64,000 nt of DNA from Brevibacillus invocatus (GTDB lineage Bacteria > Bacillota > Bacilli > Brevibacillales > Brevibacillaceae), in contig NZ_RHHR01000029.1 in assembly GCF_003710915.1 (NCBI RefSeq), positions 98,901 to 162,900 of the forward strand. The letters are read 5' to 3'. Positions 42,898-51,745 of this stretch are shown one piece after another (the first letter of the stretch is position 1; every line of letters starts with the position of its first letter). The notes beneath the pieces were generated by a model, which saw only the letters and a program-made list of their open reading frames with translations, was not told where the DNA came from and searched no databases. The position numbers and the translations under genes were made by a program.

Positions 42898-43701
42898 CTA
42901 CCTGGCAAACACCTGACTGTGCTGCCTCTGGATAAAGCCGATCGACAGACGATTGAATTCATCCGGTTGATCAACGTTGACCACATGACCAGATTTGGCA
43001 ATCATGCTAAGTTTGGAATTTTTCTGTTTTTTTACGTGTGACTGAACGGATGGCAGGAACATGTAATCCTCTTCGCCCATGATATACAAAGTAGGAATCT
43101 CGGTTTCCTTTGCCAACAGGTTAGATAGAAAACCATTCACACCCTTGGTCAGCTTGAACCATCGCTTGAATTCCTTTTGACAGAGCTTTTTGGCCTCCCG
43201 TACAAACAAGGAGCGTGATTCCCGATGTCTTTGGCTCGGCATGATCACCCAGGCAAACAAACGGTACAGCCACATGTAAGGGACGATGTGCTTTACCAAA
43301 TTGCCCAGCGAAATCAACACCTGGGAACGAAAATTCAGACGAATGACGGCACCACCCATGACCATCGAGCGGATTTTGGACGGCTCCTTCTCGGCAATCG
43401 ACTGAACAATGATCGTCCCCAGCGAGATCCCGACAAAATGGGTGGAGGAAATGTTCAGATGGTTCAACACATCGATGATATCTTTGCTTACATCTGCAAA
43501 AGTATAATCGGCAAACCATTTTCGCTTCACATTCTTGGATTTTCCATGCCCGCGCAAATCAATTAACAAGATGTTGAACTTCTCCTTGAAAGCTCGAAGC
43601 TGTTTATACCAAATGGATGAACTTCCGCCGGCACCGTGTACAAAGGTCACCCATTCACAATTTTCTCCACGTATGTACGTCTTGTAGTAAATCAAAAGCA
43701 C
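42898..43701 (-). CDS. Alpha/beta-hydrolase fold protein
   Basis: A 267-residue cytoplasmic hydrolase. The oxyanion strand reads WVTFVHGAGGSSSIWYKQLR. The nucleophile elbow is FVGISLGTIIVQ (G-x-S-x-G), the acid lies near TLYIMGEEDYMF and the histidine in IAKSGHVVNVDQPDEF. The triad is complete. A GTG start has GGGAGGTT directly before it. The substrate is unknown, and it is transcribed separately from the transporter genes upstream (~70-base gap). Confidence 0.87.
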   Translation of the reverse strand: MLLIYYKTYIRGENCEWVTFVHGAGGSSSIWYKQLRAFKEKFNILLIDLRGHGKSKNVKRKWFADYTFADVSKDIIDVLNHLNISSTHFVGISLGTIIVQSIAEKEPSKIRSMVMGGAVIRLNFRSQVLISLGNLVKHIVPYMWLYRLFAWVIMPSQRHRESRSLFVREAKKLCQKEFKRWFKLTKGVNGFLSNLLAKETEIPTLYIMGEEDYMFLPSVQSHVKKQKNSKLSMIAKSGHVVNVDQPDEFNRLSIGFIQRQHSQVFAR

Positions 43702-43774
43702 AACCTCCCGGATCTATTATATAAGAGGTTGTGCATATAAGAAAAGGTTTACCATTCTCTGGAACACGACGGCA

Positions 43775-44773
43775 TTACGCCTTCCGTTTTCTTCTCACCT
43801 GATAGTAGGTAACAGCCAGTGCCAATGCCAGCACGACCCCTTTGATAATATCGTAGGCGTAATAGGGAAGATTGAGCATGGTCATGCCGTTCAACAGCAC
43901 CCCGATCAGGATCGCACCCACGAACGTACCGAATACGTTGGGCTTGCCTACCCCAAAGACTGAAAAGCCGACAAAGGCTGCTGCTACCGCATCCATCAGC
44001 ATGGAGCTGCCACTGCTCACCTGTCCTGTTCCGATACGGGCCGCCAACAGCATGCCCCCTAGTCCAGCAAACAGAGCGGAAAGCACGTAGGCGAGCGTGC
44101 GATAACGATTGACAGGTATCCCGGACAAGCGGGCTGCCTCCAGATTGCCACCTGTCATGTACAGCATGCGTCCCTGCTTGGTATAGGTCAGGTATACGTG
44201 TGTGATCGCGACCAACAAAAAGGTCAGAATCACCGGAACCGGCACAGAAAACCATTCCCCCTGGCCCAGCCAGAGAAACCATTCCTGGAATTTGCCCGGA
44301 GCCGTGGTCCCGTCTTGCATCGGCATGTTTGCATAAATCGAGTAGCCCTTGGAGTAGGTCATGTGCACGCCATTGACGATATAGAGCATCGCCAGTGTAG
44401 CCAGCAGGTCCGGAATGCGGATTTTTACGACGAGAAAAGCATTGACCAGCCCGACCAAGAGACTGAGTACGATCGGCACCACCAGGGTAAGAAACGGTCC
44501 CTGCTCATACCAGACCATCATGGACGCTGCGGTCACCGTCGTCAGGGAAACAGTGGAACCCACCGAGAGGTCAAATCCTCCGACGATCAGTGAAAACGTA
44601 ACCCCGATCGCAACGAACGTCACAATCGAGATCGAACGCAATATATCCTTCAGATTGTCGTATGTGAAAAAGTACGGATTGGTCAGACTGAAATACAGTA
44701 CAACCAGGGCGATTACCGCCACCGTACCGTATTTATAGACCCAATCAAACAAACTCGTTTTTTGTCCCTCCAT
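43775..44773 (-). CDS. Permease of a SAM-riboswitch-controlled ribose-type ABC importer
   Basis: A 332-residue permease of the monosaccharide BPD_transp_2 family with about ten helices. Landmarks: VTFSLIVGGFDLSVGSTVSL, MTGGNLEAARLSGIPVNRYR and AVAAAFVGFSVFGVGKPNV (coupling helix). Its start overlaps the end of the ATPase gene; the ATG at 44773 has GGAGGTGAGTAAG, and a GTG at 44782 is an alternative. It completes a binding protein-ATPase-permease operon. Because the leader is a SAM riboswitch, the sugar is probably tied to methionine salvage. Confidence 0.88.
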   Translation of the reverse strand: MEGQKTSLFDWVYKYGTVAVIALVVLYFSLTNPYFFTYDNLKDILRSISIVTFVAIGVTFSLIVGGFDLSVGSTVSLTTVTAASMMVWYEQGPFLTLVVPIVLSLLVGLVNAFLVVKIRIPDLLATLAMLYIVNGVHMTYSKGYSIYANMPMQDGTTAPGKFQEWFLWLGQGEWFSVPVPVILTFLLVAITHVYLTYTKQGRMLYMTGGNLEAARLSGIPVNRYRTLAYVLSALFAGLGGMLLAARIGTGQVSSGSSMLMDAVAAAFVGFSVFGVGKPNVFGTFVGAILIGVLLNGMTMLNLPYYAYDIIKGVVLALALAVTYYQVRRKRKA

Positions 44774-44774
44774 C

Positions 44775-46259
44775 TTACTCACCTCCGCTTGCGTAATACA
44801 TGATCAGTTCCTGAGTCGCTTGCTCGCGATCCAATTCCTTGACGATTCTGCCCTCGCACATGACCAGAATCCGGTCCGCGATTCCCAGTACTTCTGCGAA
44901 CTCGCAGGAAAAGTACAGCACACCCTTTTTATTTGCTGCCAGATTGCCGATCAAACGATAGATGTCGCTCTTCGCTCCGATGTCTACGCCCTTGGTCGGC
45001 TCATCGAACATAAATATAGAAGAATCGGTATCCAGCCATTTGCCGATCGCTACTTTTTGCTGATTGCCGCCGCTGAGCAGACCCACGAGCAAGCTGCTGT
45101 CCGCTGTTTTGACTCCGACTCGCTTGATCAGATCATTGGCCTGCAGGGCTTCCAGACTATGACGTACAAAGCCGAATGCAGACGACAGTGTCGCTACCGA
45201 CAAATTGCGCTTGACCGACTCCTCTACGAAAATCCCTTCCTTGCGTCTTTCTTCCGGCACGAGGACGATACCGGCATCTACCGCATCCTTGGGTGTTCGC
45301 AGATGAAGCTTCTTCCCTTTCAGAACGATGTCTCCTGCATCACTTGGATCAGCTCCAAAGAGGAGGCGCGCCAGCTCAGTCTTTCCTGCGCCGACCAGAC
45401 CTACGACACCGACGATCTCTCCTTCACGCACCGTCAAGTCAGCACCGCGAACCTTGCCGCCTTTTACCCCGGCAACCTCCAGAAGGGGCTCCCCCATCTC
45501 CACATCGACCTTCGGGAACTCCTCGGCAAAGCTTTTCCCCAGCATATGGCTTATCACTTCGTCCATGTCGGTTGCAGCGGTTTCCGTCGTATGCACCCGC
45601 TGACCGTCGCGCATGATCGTGATTCGGTCGCATATTTGAAAAATCTCCGGCAGACGATGCGAAATGTAGATAATCCCGACTCCTGCCTGTTTCAGCTGCG
45701 CAATGATCTGAAACAGCCGCTCGCACTCCCGGTTGCTCAGTGGGGCCGTCGGTTCGTCGAATATGACGAACTTCGCCTTTTGCACAGTGGCTCGCGCGAT
45801 CAGGATCAGCTGTTTCTCAGACAGCGTACATGCTTCTACCTGTTTTTTGACCGAGATCGAAAAGCCAAACTCGCGCAAAATGTCTTCCGCCTGTGAGTAG
45901 ATTCGCGGCCACCGAATCAAATCCGTGCCTTTGGCTTGCACGAGCTGGTCCAGCAAAATGTTCTCTGCCACGCTCAAATAAGGGATCAGAGCGGTATCCA
46001 CCTCCTGGTAGACACACTGTACACCCTGCGCTTTGGCATCCTGAGGCGAATGAATCTGCAGCTGCTCCCCATCGATCGAGATCGAGCCTTCGTCAGTCTG
46101 ATACGCCCCCGTCAATATCTTCATCAACGTGCTTTTTCCAGCGCCATTCGCTCCCAGAAGAGCATGAACCTCCCCTGCCTTCACTTCAAAATCGACTCCT
46201 CGCAAAGCAGGCACACCGGAAAAAGCCTTGACGATTCCTTTCATTTGTAGAATCGACAT
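44775..46259 (-). CDS. ATP-binding protein of the SAM-riboswitch-controlled sugar-type ABC importer
   Basis: A 494-residue double ATPase. N-domain: GANGAGKSTLMKILTGAYQ, then a signature-like segment LSEKQLILIARA and Walker B KFVIFDEPTAPLS. C-domain: GLVGAGKTELARLLFG, signature [13 protein letters not shown] and [15 protein letters not shown]. The ATG at 46259 is chosen over 46268 because GGGGGTGAATGGG then has normal spacing. Similar in form to RbsA/RhaT, but the two ABC systems in this window are clearly distinct. Confidence 0.9.
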   Translation of the reverse strand: MSILQMKGIVKAFSGVPALRGVDFEVKAGEVHALLGANGAGKSTLMKILTGAYQTDEGSISIDGEQLQIHSPQDAKAQGVQCVYQEVDTALIPYLSVAENILLDQLVQAKGTDLIRWPRIYSQAEDILREFGFSISVKKQVEACTLSEKQLILIARATVQKAKFVIFDEPTAPLSNRECERLFQIIAQLKQAGVGIIYISHRLPEIFQICDRITIMRDGQRVHTTETAATDMDEVISHMLGKSFAEEFPKVDVEMGEPLLEVAGVKGGKVRGADLTVREGEIVGVVGLVGAGKTELARLLFGADPSDAGDIVLKGKKLHLRTPKDAVDAGIVLVPEERRKEGIFVEESVKRNLSVATLSSAFGFVRHSLEALQANDLIKRVGVKTADSSLLVGLLSGGNQQKVAIGKWLDTDSSIFMFDEPTKGVDIGAKSDIYRLIGNLAANKKGVLYFSCEFAEVLGIADRILVMCEGRIVKELDREQATQELIMYYASGGE

Positions 46260-46282
46260 CCCATTCACCCCCTAAATGGAAG

Positions 46283-46308
46283 ATTCCCGTTGATGGATCA
46301 ACGGGAAT
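46283..46308 (-). other. Perfect intercistronic stem-loop after the binding-protein gene
   Basis: ATTCCCGTTGAT (46283-46294) pairs perfectly with 46297-46308. There is no T-tract. It sits just after the binding-protein stop, at the same place as the hairpin after rhaS, and probably stabilises the message for the abundant lipoprotein. Confidence 0.75.
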
Positions 46309-46329
46309 AACCAACCAGCACGATCCGCA

Positions 46330-47346
46330 TTACTTGCCCCACTCAGTGATATATTGGGACAACTCTGCCATCGTTACTTTTTTATCCTTTGGCAAGTCAT
46401 CCTGCTTGACCAGCAATGGATTCAGCTTCACACTGTCGGGAACCTCTTCCCCTTTGATTTTCTTGAAGACCGTTTCCGCGTGAATACGGCCAATGTTGGA
46501 TGGATCGACAGCTGCTGTAGCTGCCCAAGGTGAGTTGTCTGCTTGCATCAGCTGCAGGTCCTCGTCACTCAGGTCAATTCCGTAAACCTTGATCTCCGTA
46601 CGTCCGGCTTGCTGGATCGCGCGAGTCGCTCCTTTGGCGAATTCATCCCACGCTGCCCAGACAGCAGTGATGTCTCCCTTGTTCGGATATTGACGCAGGA
46701 TCGCTTCCATCTGTGTTTGTGTATCTACTGCGGTATTGTTCGTCGCACTGCCGAATGCCGCGATTTCTTTGATATCTGGATATTTCTTCAGGAATTCCTC
46801 GTATTTCACCTGACGTTTTTCCATCGGTGCGAAGCCGGCCACCCAGATCTTCACGATGTTTCCCTTACCGTTGTGGTCACTCGCCAGTTGTTCCAGGCTC
46901 AGTTCAGCCAGCTTCTGGTCATCCTGCTCGACGACAGGCACTCCCGGAATGCTGATATCGGTGTCAAACAAGACGACTGGAATCTTTTTGTCGACTGCTT
47001 TTTGGGTTCCTTGCTGGAGCGCTTCCGCCGTTCCGTGGTCGATCAGAATGCCATCGAAGTTCTGGTTGACTGCCGCATCCAGATTGGACGCCATTTTCGC
47101 CAGATCCGTATTGGCGTTAAAGACAGTCAGCTCGCCGCCATGTTTCTCTACCTCTGCTTTTACGCCGCTGATGTATTGTGCCGAGAAGGTTCCGACATCC
47201 TGGCGCATCACCAAAGCGATCCGCTTTTTGTCTCCAGCTGCCGCATCTCCACCCTGGGATGTGCTACCAGCACCGCCTCCGCAAGCGGTCAATAACAAGG
47301 ACAAACTCAATGCCAAAAAACTAATCCGACTAACATGCTTTTTCAT
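46330..47346 (-). CDS. Substrate-binding lipoprotein of the SAM-riboswitch-controlled importer
   Basis: A 338-residue lipoprotein of the ribose/galactose-binding family (Peripla_BP_4). The signal peptide ends LLLTACGGG. Ligand-domain stretches: IALVMRQDVGTFSAQYISGV, FDGILIDHGTAEALQQGTQK, IPVVLFDTDISIPGVP and TAVWAAWDEFAKGATRAIQQ. It is the first gene of the operon, directly behind the SAM riboswitch. Methylthioribose or another SAM-derived pentose is the likeliest ligand; ribose itself is less likely given the regulation. Confidence 0.88.
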   Translation of the reverse strand: MKKHVSRISFLALSLSLLLTACGGGAGSTSQGGDAAAGDKKRIALVMRQDVGTFSAQYISGVKAEVEKHGGELTVFNANTDLAKMASNLDAAVNQNFDGILIDHGTAEALQQGTQKAVDKKIPVVLFDTDISIPGVPVVEQDDQKLAELSLEQLASDHNGKGNIVKIWVAGFAPMEKRQVKYEEFLKKYPDIKEIAAFGSATNNTAVDTQTQMEAILRQYPNKGDITAVWAAWDEFAKGATRAIQQAGRTEIKVYGIDLSDEDLQLMQADNSPWAATAAVDPSNIGRIHAETVFKKIKGEEVPDSVKLNPLLVKQDDLPKDKKVTMAELSQYITEWGK

Positions 47347-47403
47347 ATTGTTTTACCCCCTTTTGTCTGTTTACCTTGATCCAAAGAAGAGGCCTGAGCA
47401 ATC

Positions 47404-47573
47404 AAAAAGCCCCTTTCTTTATATAAAGAAAGAGGCTTCAATCACAGATCTACGCCTCTTATCTTTCAGGTATGCGATCTACCTGTAGGAATTAGCACCT
47501 TGGTACGCCAATAACTCGTACTAGGTTGCCGGGCTTCATAGGGCCAGTCCCTCAGCCTTCTCTGGATAAGAGT
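47404..47573 (-). ncRNA. SAM-I (S-box) riboswitch with terminator
   Basis: On the minus strand the S-box core is unmistakable: CTCTTATCCAGAG, then GCTGAGGGACTGGCCC, TATGAAGCCCGGCAACC, AAGGTGCTAATTCC and a closing GATAAGAG that pairs with CTCTTATC (P1: 47456-47463 with 47565-47572). Downstream, AAGCCTCTTTCTTTA/TAAAGAAAGGGGCTT followed by T5 (47404-47438) is the terminator. High SAM should end transcription before the binding-protein gene. Confidence 0.96.
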
Positions 47574-47770
47574 AATTTACATATTCACAAGTGTAATTCA
47601 AGTTCTATAACAGAATAGTATTCAAGAATCACCTAGATGTCAACTTGGTTTTTTAAAAATTTGAGTTGTCTTTCAAACTGTACATTGCGTTTGTAAAAAA
47701 AGGAATTAATGTGAGTTTTGTCGAACTTATGATGGCCAAATAGACTGAAAACCTCTGGTGGGGATGCGAA

Positions 47771-49030
47771 TTGAGTCTTATCAAAGAAATTACTCTTCAG
47801 CTCTTTTTTGCTCTGATCCCTTTTGTTATGTACAACATTTATTACAGAGACAAGATGAGGAGCTACAGCTCGCTATTCATTCTGATTACCAGCTCGATCT
47901 CTTTGCTGCTGGCGATGACCTTTGCCTCCAGCGCCGTAGAGGGTTTAATTTTTGATATTCGTTACGTCATCATGTTTTTTGGACTTGTTTACGGAGGAAT
48001 TCAGACAGGTCTGATTCTCCTTGTCGAATTCGTCATGTACCGTCTTTATCTGGGTGGTGACGGAAAATGGGTCGCCTTGTTGATCATAGTCGTTTCGTTT
48101 TCCCTCTCTCTGGTCTTTGCCAAAAAATATCGGACTTCTCAAAACAAAACTTCCATCATTCTAGTAGCCGGCATCGTCTTTTCAGCCCTTCCCATGCTGA
48201 TGACCTACCTGTTCCTGCATTCCTTTTTTGTGCAAAACATCCCGTACCACGCGATTACCATTACGCTGAAGAATTGTATCGGCATCTGGCTGCTCATGAC
48301 CTTGTTCAGCAAGGCTGTAGAAGATAAAGAAATGTTCATCCGTCATGCCCAAAACGAGAAAATTACCACGATCAGTCACGTAGCCGCCTCCCTCGTCCAT
48401 GAGGTTCGCAATCCACTCACCGCGGTGAAAGGTTTTTTAAAGCTGATCAAGGAGGCTCCCGATGACCTGCCCAAGGTGGAGCAGTATATCACGATCTGTC
48501 TGGACGAGGTAAAACGCACCGAGGCTATCCTGTCCGACTACCTCTCGATCTCCAAACCACTGTCAGAGAGGCATGAACGGATCGATCTGTCCGCCCAAAT
48601 CACTACCATCCATGACGTCATGTTCCCTTTTGCCACCATGAATAATGTGGAGCTGGAGGTTCAAGCTCCCCAGACACCCGTTCTGATCATGGCCAATCCC
48701 GATGAAATCAAACAGGTTCTGGTCAACTTTATCAAAAATGCTGTCGAAGCCTGCTCTCATTCCGCACAAGGGAAAGTAACCTTGCTTCTCAAAACCGAAG
48801 AGAGTCAGGCCATCCTGGAGATCAAGGACAACGGAATCGGCATGAGTGAAAAAGAAATGAGTCGCCTCGGCTCCATCTATTTTTCCACCAAGTCGAGCGG
48901 CACAAGACTTGGACTCACATACTCGTACAATGCGATACACGTCATGGGCGGGAAGGTAGCTGTAAACAGCATACCAAGAATCGGTACGACCTTTACGATT
49001 TCATTTCCGATGAAATTCGAATCTCCTTAA
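47771..49030 (+). CDS. KinB-like membrane sensor histidine kinase
   Basis: A 419-residue kinase. Residues 1-185 hold about six membrane helices of the 5TM/LYT type with FGLVYGGIQTGLILLVEFVM. The H-box is HVAASLVHEVRNPLTAVKGF with His210; the N-box is LVNFIKNAVEACSHS; G1 is IKDNGIGMSEKEM; and G2 is the modified SSGTRLGLTYSYNAI. The layout matches sporulation kinases KinB/KinD of Bacillus, which feed Spo0F. No response regulator is adjacent. The TTG start at 47771 has GGTGGGGATGCGAA. Confidence 0.85.
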   Translation: MSLIKEITLQLFFALIPFVMYNIYYRDKMRSYSSLFILITSSISLLLAMTFASSAVEGLIFDIRYVIMFFGLVYGGIQTGLILLVEFVMYRLYLGGDGKWVALLIIVVSFSLSLVFAKKYRTSQNKTSIILVAGIVFSALPMLMTYLFLHSFFVQNIPYHAITITLKNCIGIWLLMTLFSKAVEDKEMFIRHAQNEKITTISHVAASLVHEVRNPLTAVKGFLKLIKEAPDDLPKVEQYITICLDEVKRTEAILSDYLSISKPLSERHERIDLSAQITTIHDVMFPFATMNNVELEVQAPQTPVLIMANPDEIKQVLVNFIKNAVEACSHSAQGKVTLLLKTEESQAILEIKDNGIGMSEKEMSRLGSIYFSTKSSGTRLGLTYSYNAIHVMGGKVAVNSIPRIGTTFTISFPMKFESP

Positions 49031-49102
49031 TCGATGTCACACGCAACTTCTCTCCAGCATTTTCCGTATAGTGTAGAAAGGAAACTGCTGGGAGGTATCG
49101 CA

Positions 49103-49754
49103 TTGATTGAAATGCGTGGTGGAAAAGATCTCAAGTATTCGAATGAGGTGCCAGTCTGGGCCCGATACGTTCATCACGTTCTTTTGGCCTTTTCAATACA
49201 TTGACCAGCTCCATCATGAAAATCTGCAGGAAGCGTATGGACAGATCCCAAAAGTCTTCTATGACAGCAAGAGCCCGTATTTCCAAACTGGCTTTAAGAC
49301 CTACGAACCGCTCCCCGAATGGAAAAGTACCGGGATGAAACAGGTGGAAGCCGGTCATCAGGCACGCAACGACGCTAGAATTTTCAAACCAGTCTTTTAT
49401 GGTACCCTGTTCCTCAACTTCCTGATCGCCCTATTGTGGATGCCTCATTGGGCCATTGAAGATATCAACTTTCTGGAAGATTCCCCATCTGCGATGATCG
49501 GGCTGCTGAATATCTTCCTGCTCTTCTTCTCCAGGACCTACTGGCGTAAAAACCAGGCTTGGTACCGCCCACTCCTGGACATTACACTGCTGATTGCAGT
49601 CCAATTGAGCGGCATGGCTGCATCTACTCTTTTGTATCCGCCGATTCCTGAGACCTATTTTGAGGCGGTCATCATCGATGGATTCGTTCTCGGGTGTTTC
49701 CTTTTTGCCGTGTTTGTCGGCAGTCGCCTTGCTTTCAGATCTCCAGCGTCATAA
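49103..49754 (+). pseudogene. Membrane protein gene with a probable frameshift near its start
   Basis: A TTG at 49103 behind GGGAGGTATCGCA opens IEMRGGKDLKYSNEVPVWAR and VHHVLLAF, then stops. From about 49,190 another frame continues QYIDQLHHENLQEAYGQIPK and holds four membrane helices (for example FYGTLFLNFLIALLWMP, SAMIGLLNIFLLFFS) to TAA at 49754. The long open frame (from 49107) begins with unlikely residues, so a one-base slip in the GGCCTTTTCA stretch is likely. The 3' end overlaps the convergent GNAT gene by 20 bases. Family unknown. Confidence 0.5.
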
Positions 49755-50616
49755 ATACCTGTTCCGCCATTTTCGTAAACGCCGCACGCTCCAAGGCTGA
49801 TATGACGCGGTGATTGCTGACAGGCAGGTTGACCGTCAAGCGATGATAGCTGGCATTTTCCGCATCACAAGACGCATACACGCCTTCCAGCGCATACTGG
49901 ATAATCTCGTCCGCATCCGTGCGCTCGGGGTGCGCCCCAGCATCGAACAGCAGCACAGTGGAAAGCTCCCCGTTGTCACCATAGATTCGACGATACAAGG
50001 CATAGCCAATCACCAGCTCCTGCTCATCACGAATCAGAAGTGCTTCCCTGTTTTCAATCGTATTCCACTGCACATCCCAGATTGGCTCATTCCAAAACGG
50101 CAGACGATAGACATCCTGCGGTATGCCATGCTCACCTCGGTATGGCAGATTTTCTTTCGTGGAGCGGGAATCCGGCCACTCTTGGCTCTCCAGAAAAATC
50201 GAATGCCCGACTACCTGAAAGCCCATACGTTCATACAGGGAGATGGCTTTGCTGTTTTCTTTGATCGCGACCAGAGCTGCCATATCTACCCCCTGCTCCC
50301 GATAGATCTGCAAGGTCTCCTCCATCAAGCGCTGCCCTACTCCTTGTCTTCGGTATTCAGGCGCTACCCCAGTTCCGCCGTTCCAGGCAATCCGTTTTCC
50401 CTTTCGATTCCAGATCCCGTTCAGAACAATCCCGATCGGCTCCTGGCCGTGAAAAGCGACCAAGGAATGTACCGGAGACAGCTCCTCCTTGCCGAGCTTG
50501 TGTGCAAGACTGTCTGCCGTTTTGGATTGGTCGAAAAAATAGCCTTCAAATCCTCGATTGTACCCCCGTACCGCTTCATCCAGTGTACATTGATTCAGTC
50601 TTTTCAACGTAATCAT
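49735..50616 (-). CDS. GNAT family acetyltransferase, two-domain form
   Basis: A 293-residue protein. The N-terminal half is a full GNAT domain with GTGVAPEYRRQGVGQRLME (acetyl-CoA loop) and NSKAISLYERMGFQVVGH. The C-terminal half (about 170-293) looks like a degenerate second GNAT fold. GGGGGAGTAGGC precedes the ATG. The substrate is unknown; its position gives no clue. Confidence 0.85.
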   Translation of the reverse strand: MITLKRLNQCTLDEAVRGYNRGFEGYFFDQSKTADSLAHKLGKEELSPVHSLVAFHGQEPIGIVLNGIWNRKGKRIAWNGGTGVAPEYRRQGVGQRLMEETLQIYREQGVDMAALVAIKENSKAISLYERMGFQVVGHSIFLESQEWPDSRSTKENLPYRGEHGIPQDVYRLPFWNEPIWDVQWNTIENREALLIRDEQELVIGYALYRRIYGDNGELSTVLLFDAGAHPERTDADEIIQYALEGVYASCDAENASYHRLTVNLPVSNHRVISALERAAFTKMAEQVFMTLEI

Positions 50617-50785
50617 GCCTACTCCCCCTCTACATCTTTATTTTGTACATACAGTTTATAATATTTTTTAAATTGAGAAAATATATTTTATTGAGGTATA
50701 GAAAATATTCACAAAAGGAATAGAACGTGCCGATACTAATACAGGCATATCTGCACCAAGTCTCTCTCATCTGGAGGAAATCAAA

Positions 50786-51667
50786 TTGAAAGCATCACGT
50801 ACCGTTTCCTGTCTCTTGTTCATTGCGCTGTTCGTGTTCCTGACTGGCTTTTCACCTGAAGATCAAAAAATAAAAGCAACCTGGCTGTGGCAAACCACCA
50901 TGATTGCCTCCGAGCCGGATCACATTCTCTCTTTTACTCAGGAGCAAGGCGTCAATCTGCTCTATCTAAAGATCGATATCACGCGAAAGCCTGCCTACTA
51001 CCAGCCCTTTATCAAAAAGGCACATGCTGCAGGTGTAACCGTACATGCGTTGGGCGGCAATCCGAACTGGGGCCTGAAGGAAAACCGCTCCAAAATTCTG
51101 GATCTGGTCGATTGGGTGAACGCCTACAATCAACAAGTATCACCGGATGAAAAAGTCAAAGGCATCCATCTCGATATCGAACCGTACCTTTTGCCGGAAT
51201 GGAAACAGGACCAGGCTTCTGTCATGCGCCAATGGATGGATAATGTTGAGGCGTATCTCGCACGGGCCAGTGCAGACCCGACTCTGGAAACCGGCTGCGA
51301 CATCCCTTTCTGGCTGGACAAGAACCCGATCCCTGGTAATCCACAGCTGACGATCACCGAATGGCTCATTGCCAAACACGATCACGTAGCAGTGATGGCG
51401 TATCGCGACAAGGCAGAAGGCTCCAACAGCATCTCTGCATTGGTACCGCAGGAGCTGGGCTGGGCAGATGAGTTAGGCAAAAAGGTATTGATCGCAGTGG
51501 AAACGAAGCAAAGCAACGAAGGCGATTTCATCACGTTTTACGAAGAGGGCGCCACGTATATGAACGAGGAGCTGGCCAAGCTGCCCGGGTTGCTGGCACA
51601 GCATCCTTCGTTCGCAGGCGTTGCAATCCACTCTTACGAATACTGGAAGACCTTGAAGAAGGAATAA
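50786..51667 (+). CDS. Secreted TIM-barrel-like protein
   Basis: A 293-residue exported protein with signal peptide MKASRTVSCLLFIALFVFLT. The mature part has glycoside-hydrolase-like features: the strand VNLLYLKIDI, then KGIHLDIEPYLLPEW with an acidic pair at the position of a catalytic D-x-E, and VAVMAYRDKAEGS. This pattern is seen in GH18-like and other TIM-barrel hydrolases, but no named family is certain. A TTG start at 50786 has TGGAGGAAATCAAA. It is monocistronic with a strong terminator. Confidence 0.65.
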   Translation: MKASRTVSCLLFIALFVFLTGFSPEDQKIKATWLWQTTMIASEPDHILSFTQEQGVNLLYLKIDITRKPAYYQPFIKKAHAAGVTVHALGGNPNWGLKENRSKILDLVDWVNAYNQQVSPDEKVKGIHLDIEPYLLPEWKQDQASVMRQWMDNVEAYLARASADPTLETGCDIPFWLDKNPIPGNPQLTITEWLIAKHDHVAVMAYRDKAEGSNSISALVPQELGWADELGKKVLIAVETKQSNEGDFITFYEEGATYMNEELAKLPGLLAQHPSFAGVAIHSYEYWKTLKKE

Positions 51668-51716
51668 AAAAAGCGATCCCTTCGTCTCGAACAAAGACGT
51701 TGGGATCGCTTTTTTG
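51666..51716. terminator. Bidirectional terminator
   Basis: AAAAAAAGCGATCCC (51666-51680) pairs with GGGATCGCTTTTTTG (51702-51716), between the secreted protein and the convergent FAD oxidoreductase. Confidence 0.9.
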
Positions 51717-51745
51717 TAAGTGATTTTTTACAGAGTCCGTACCGA

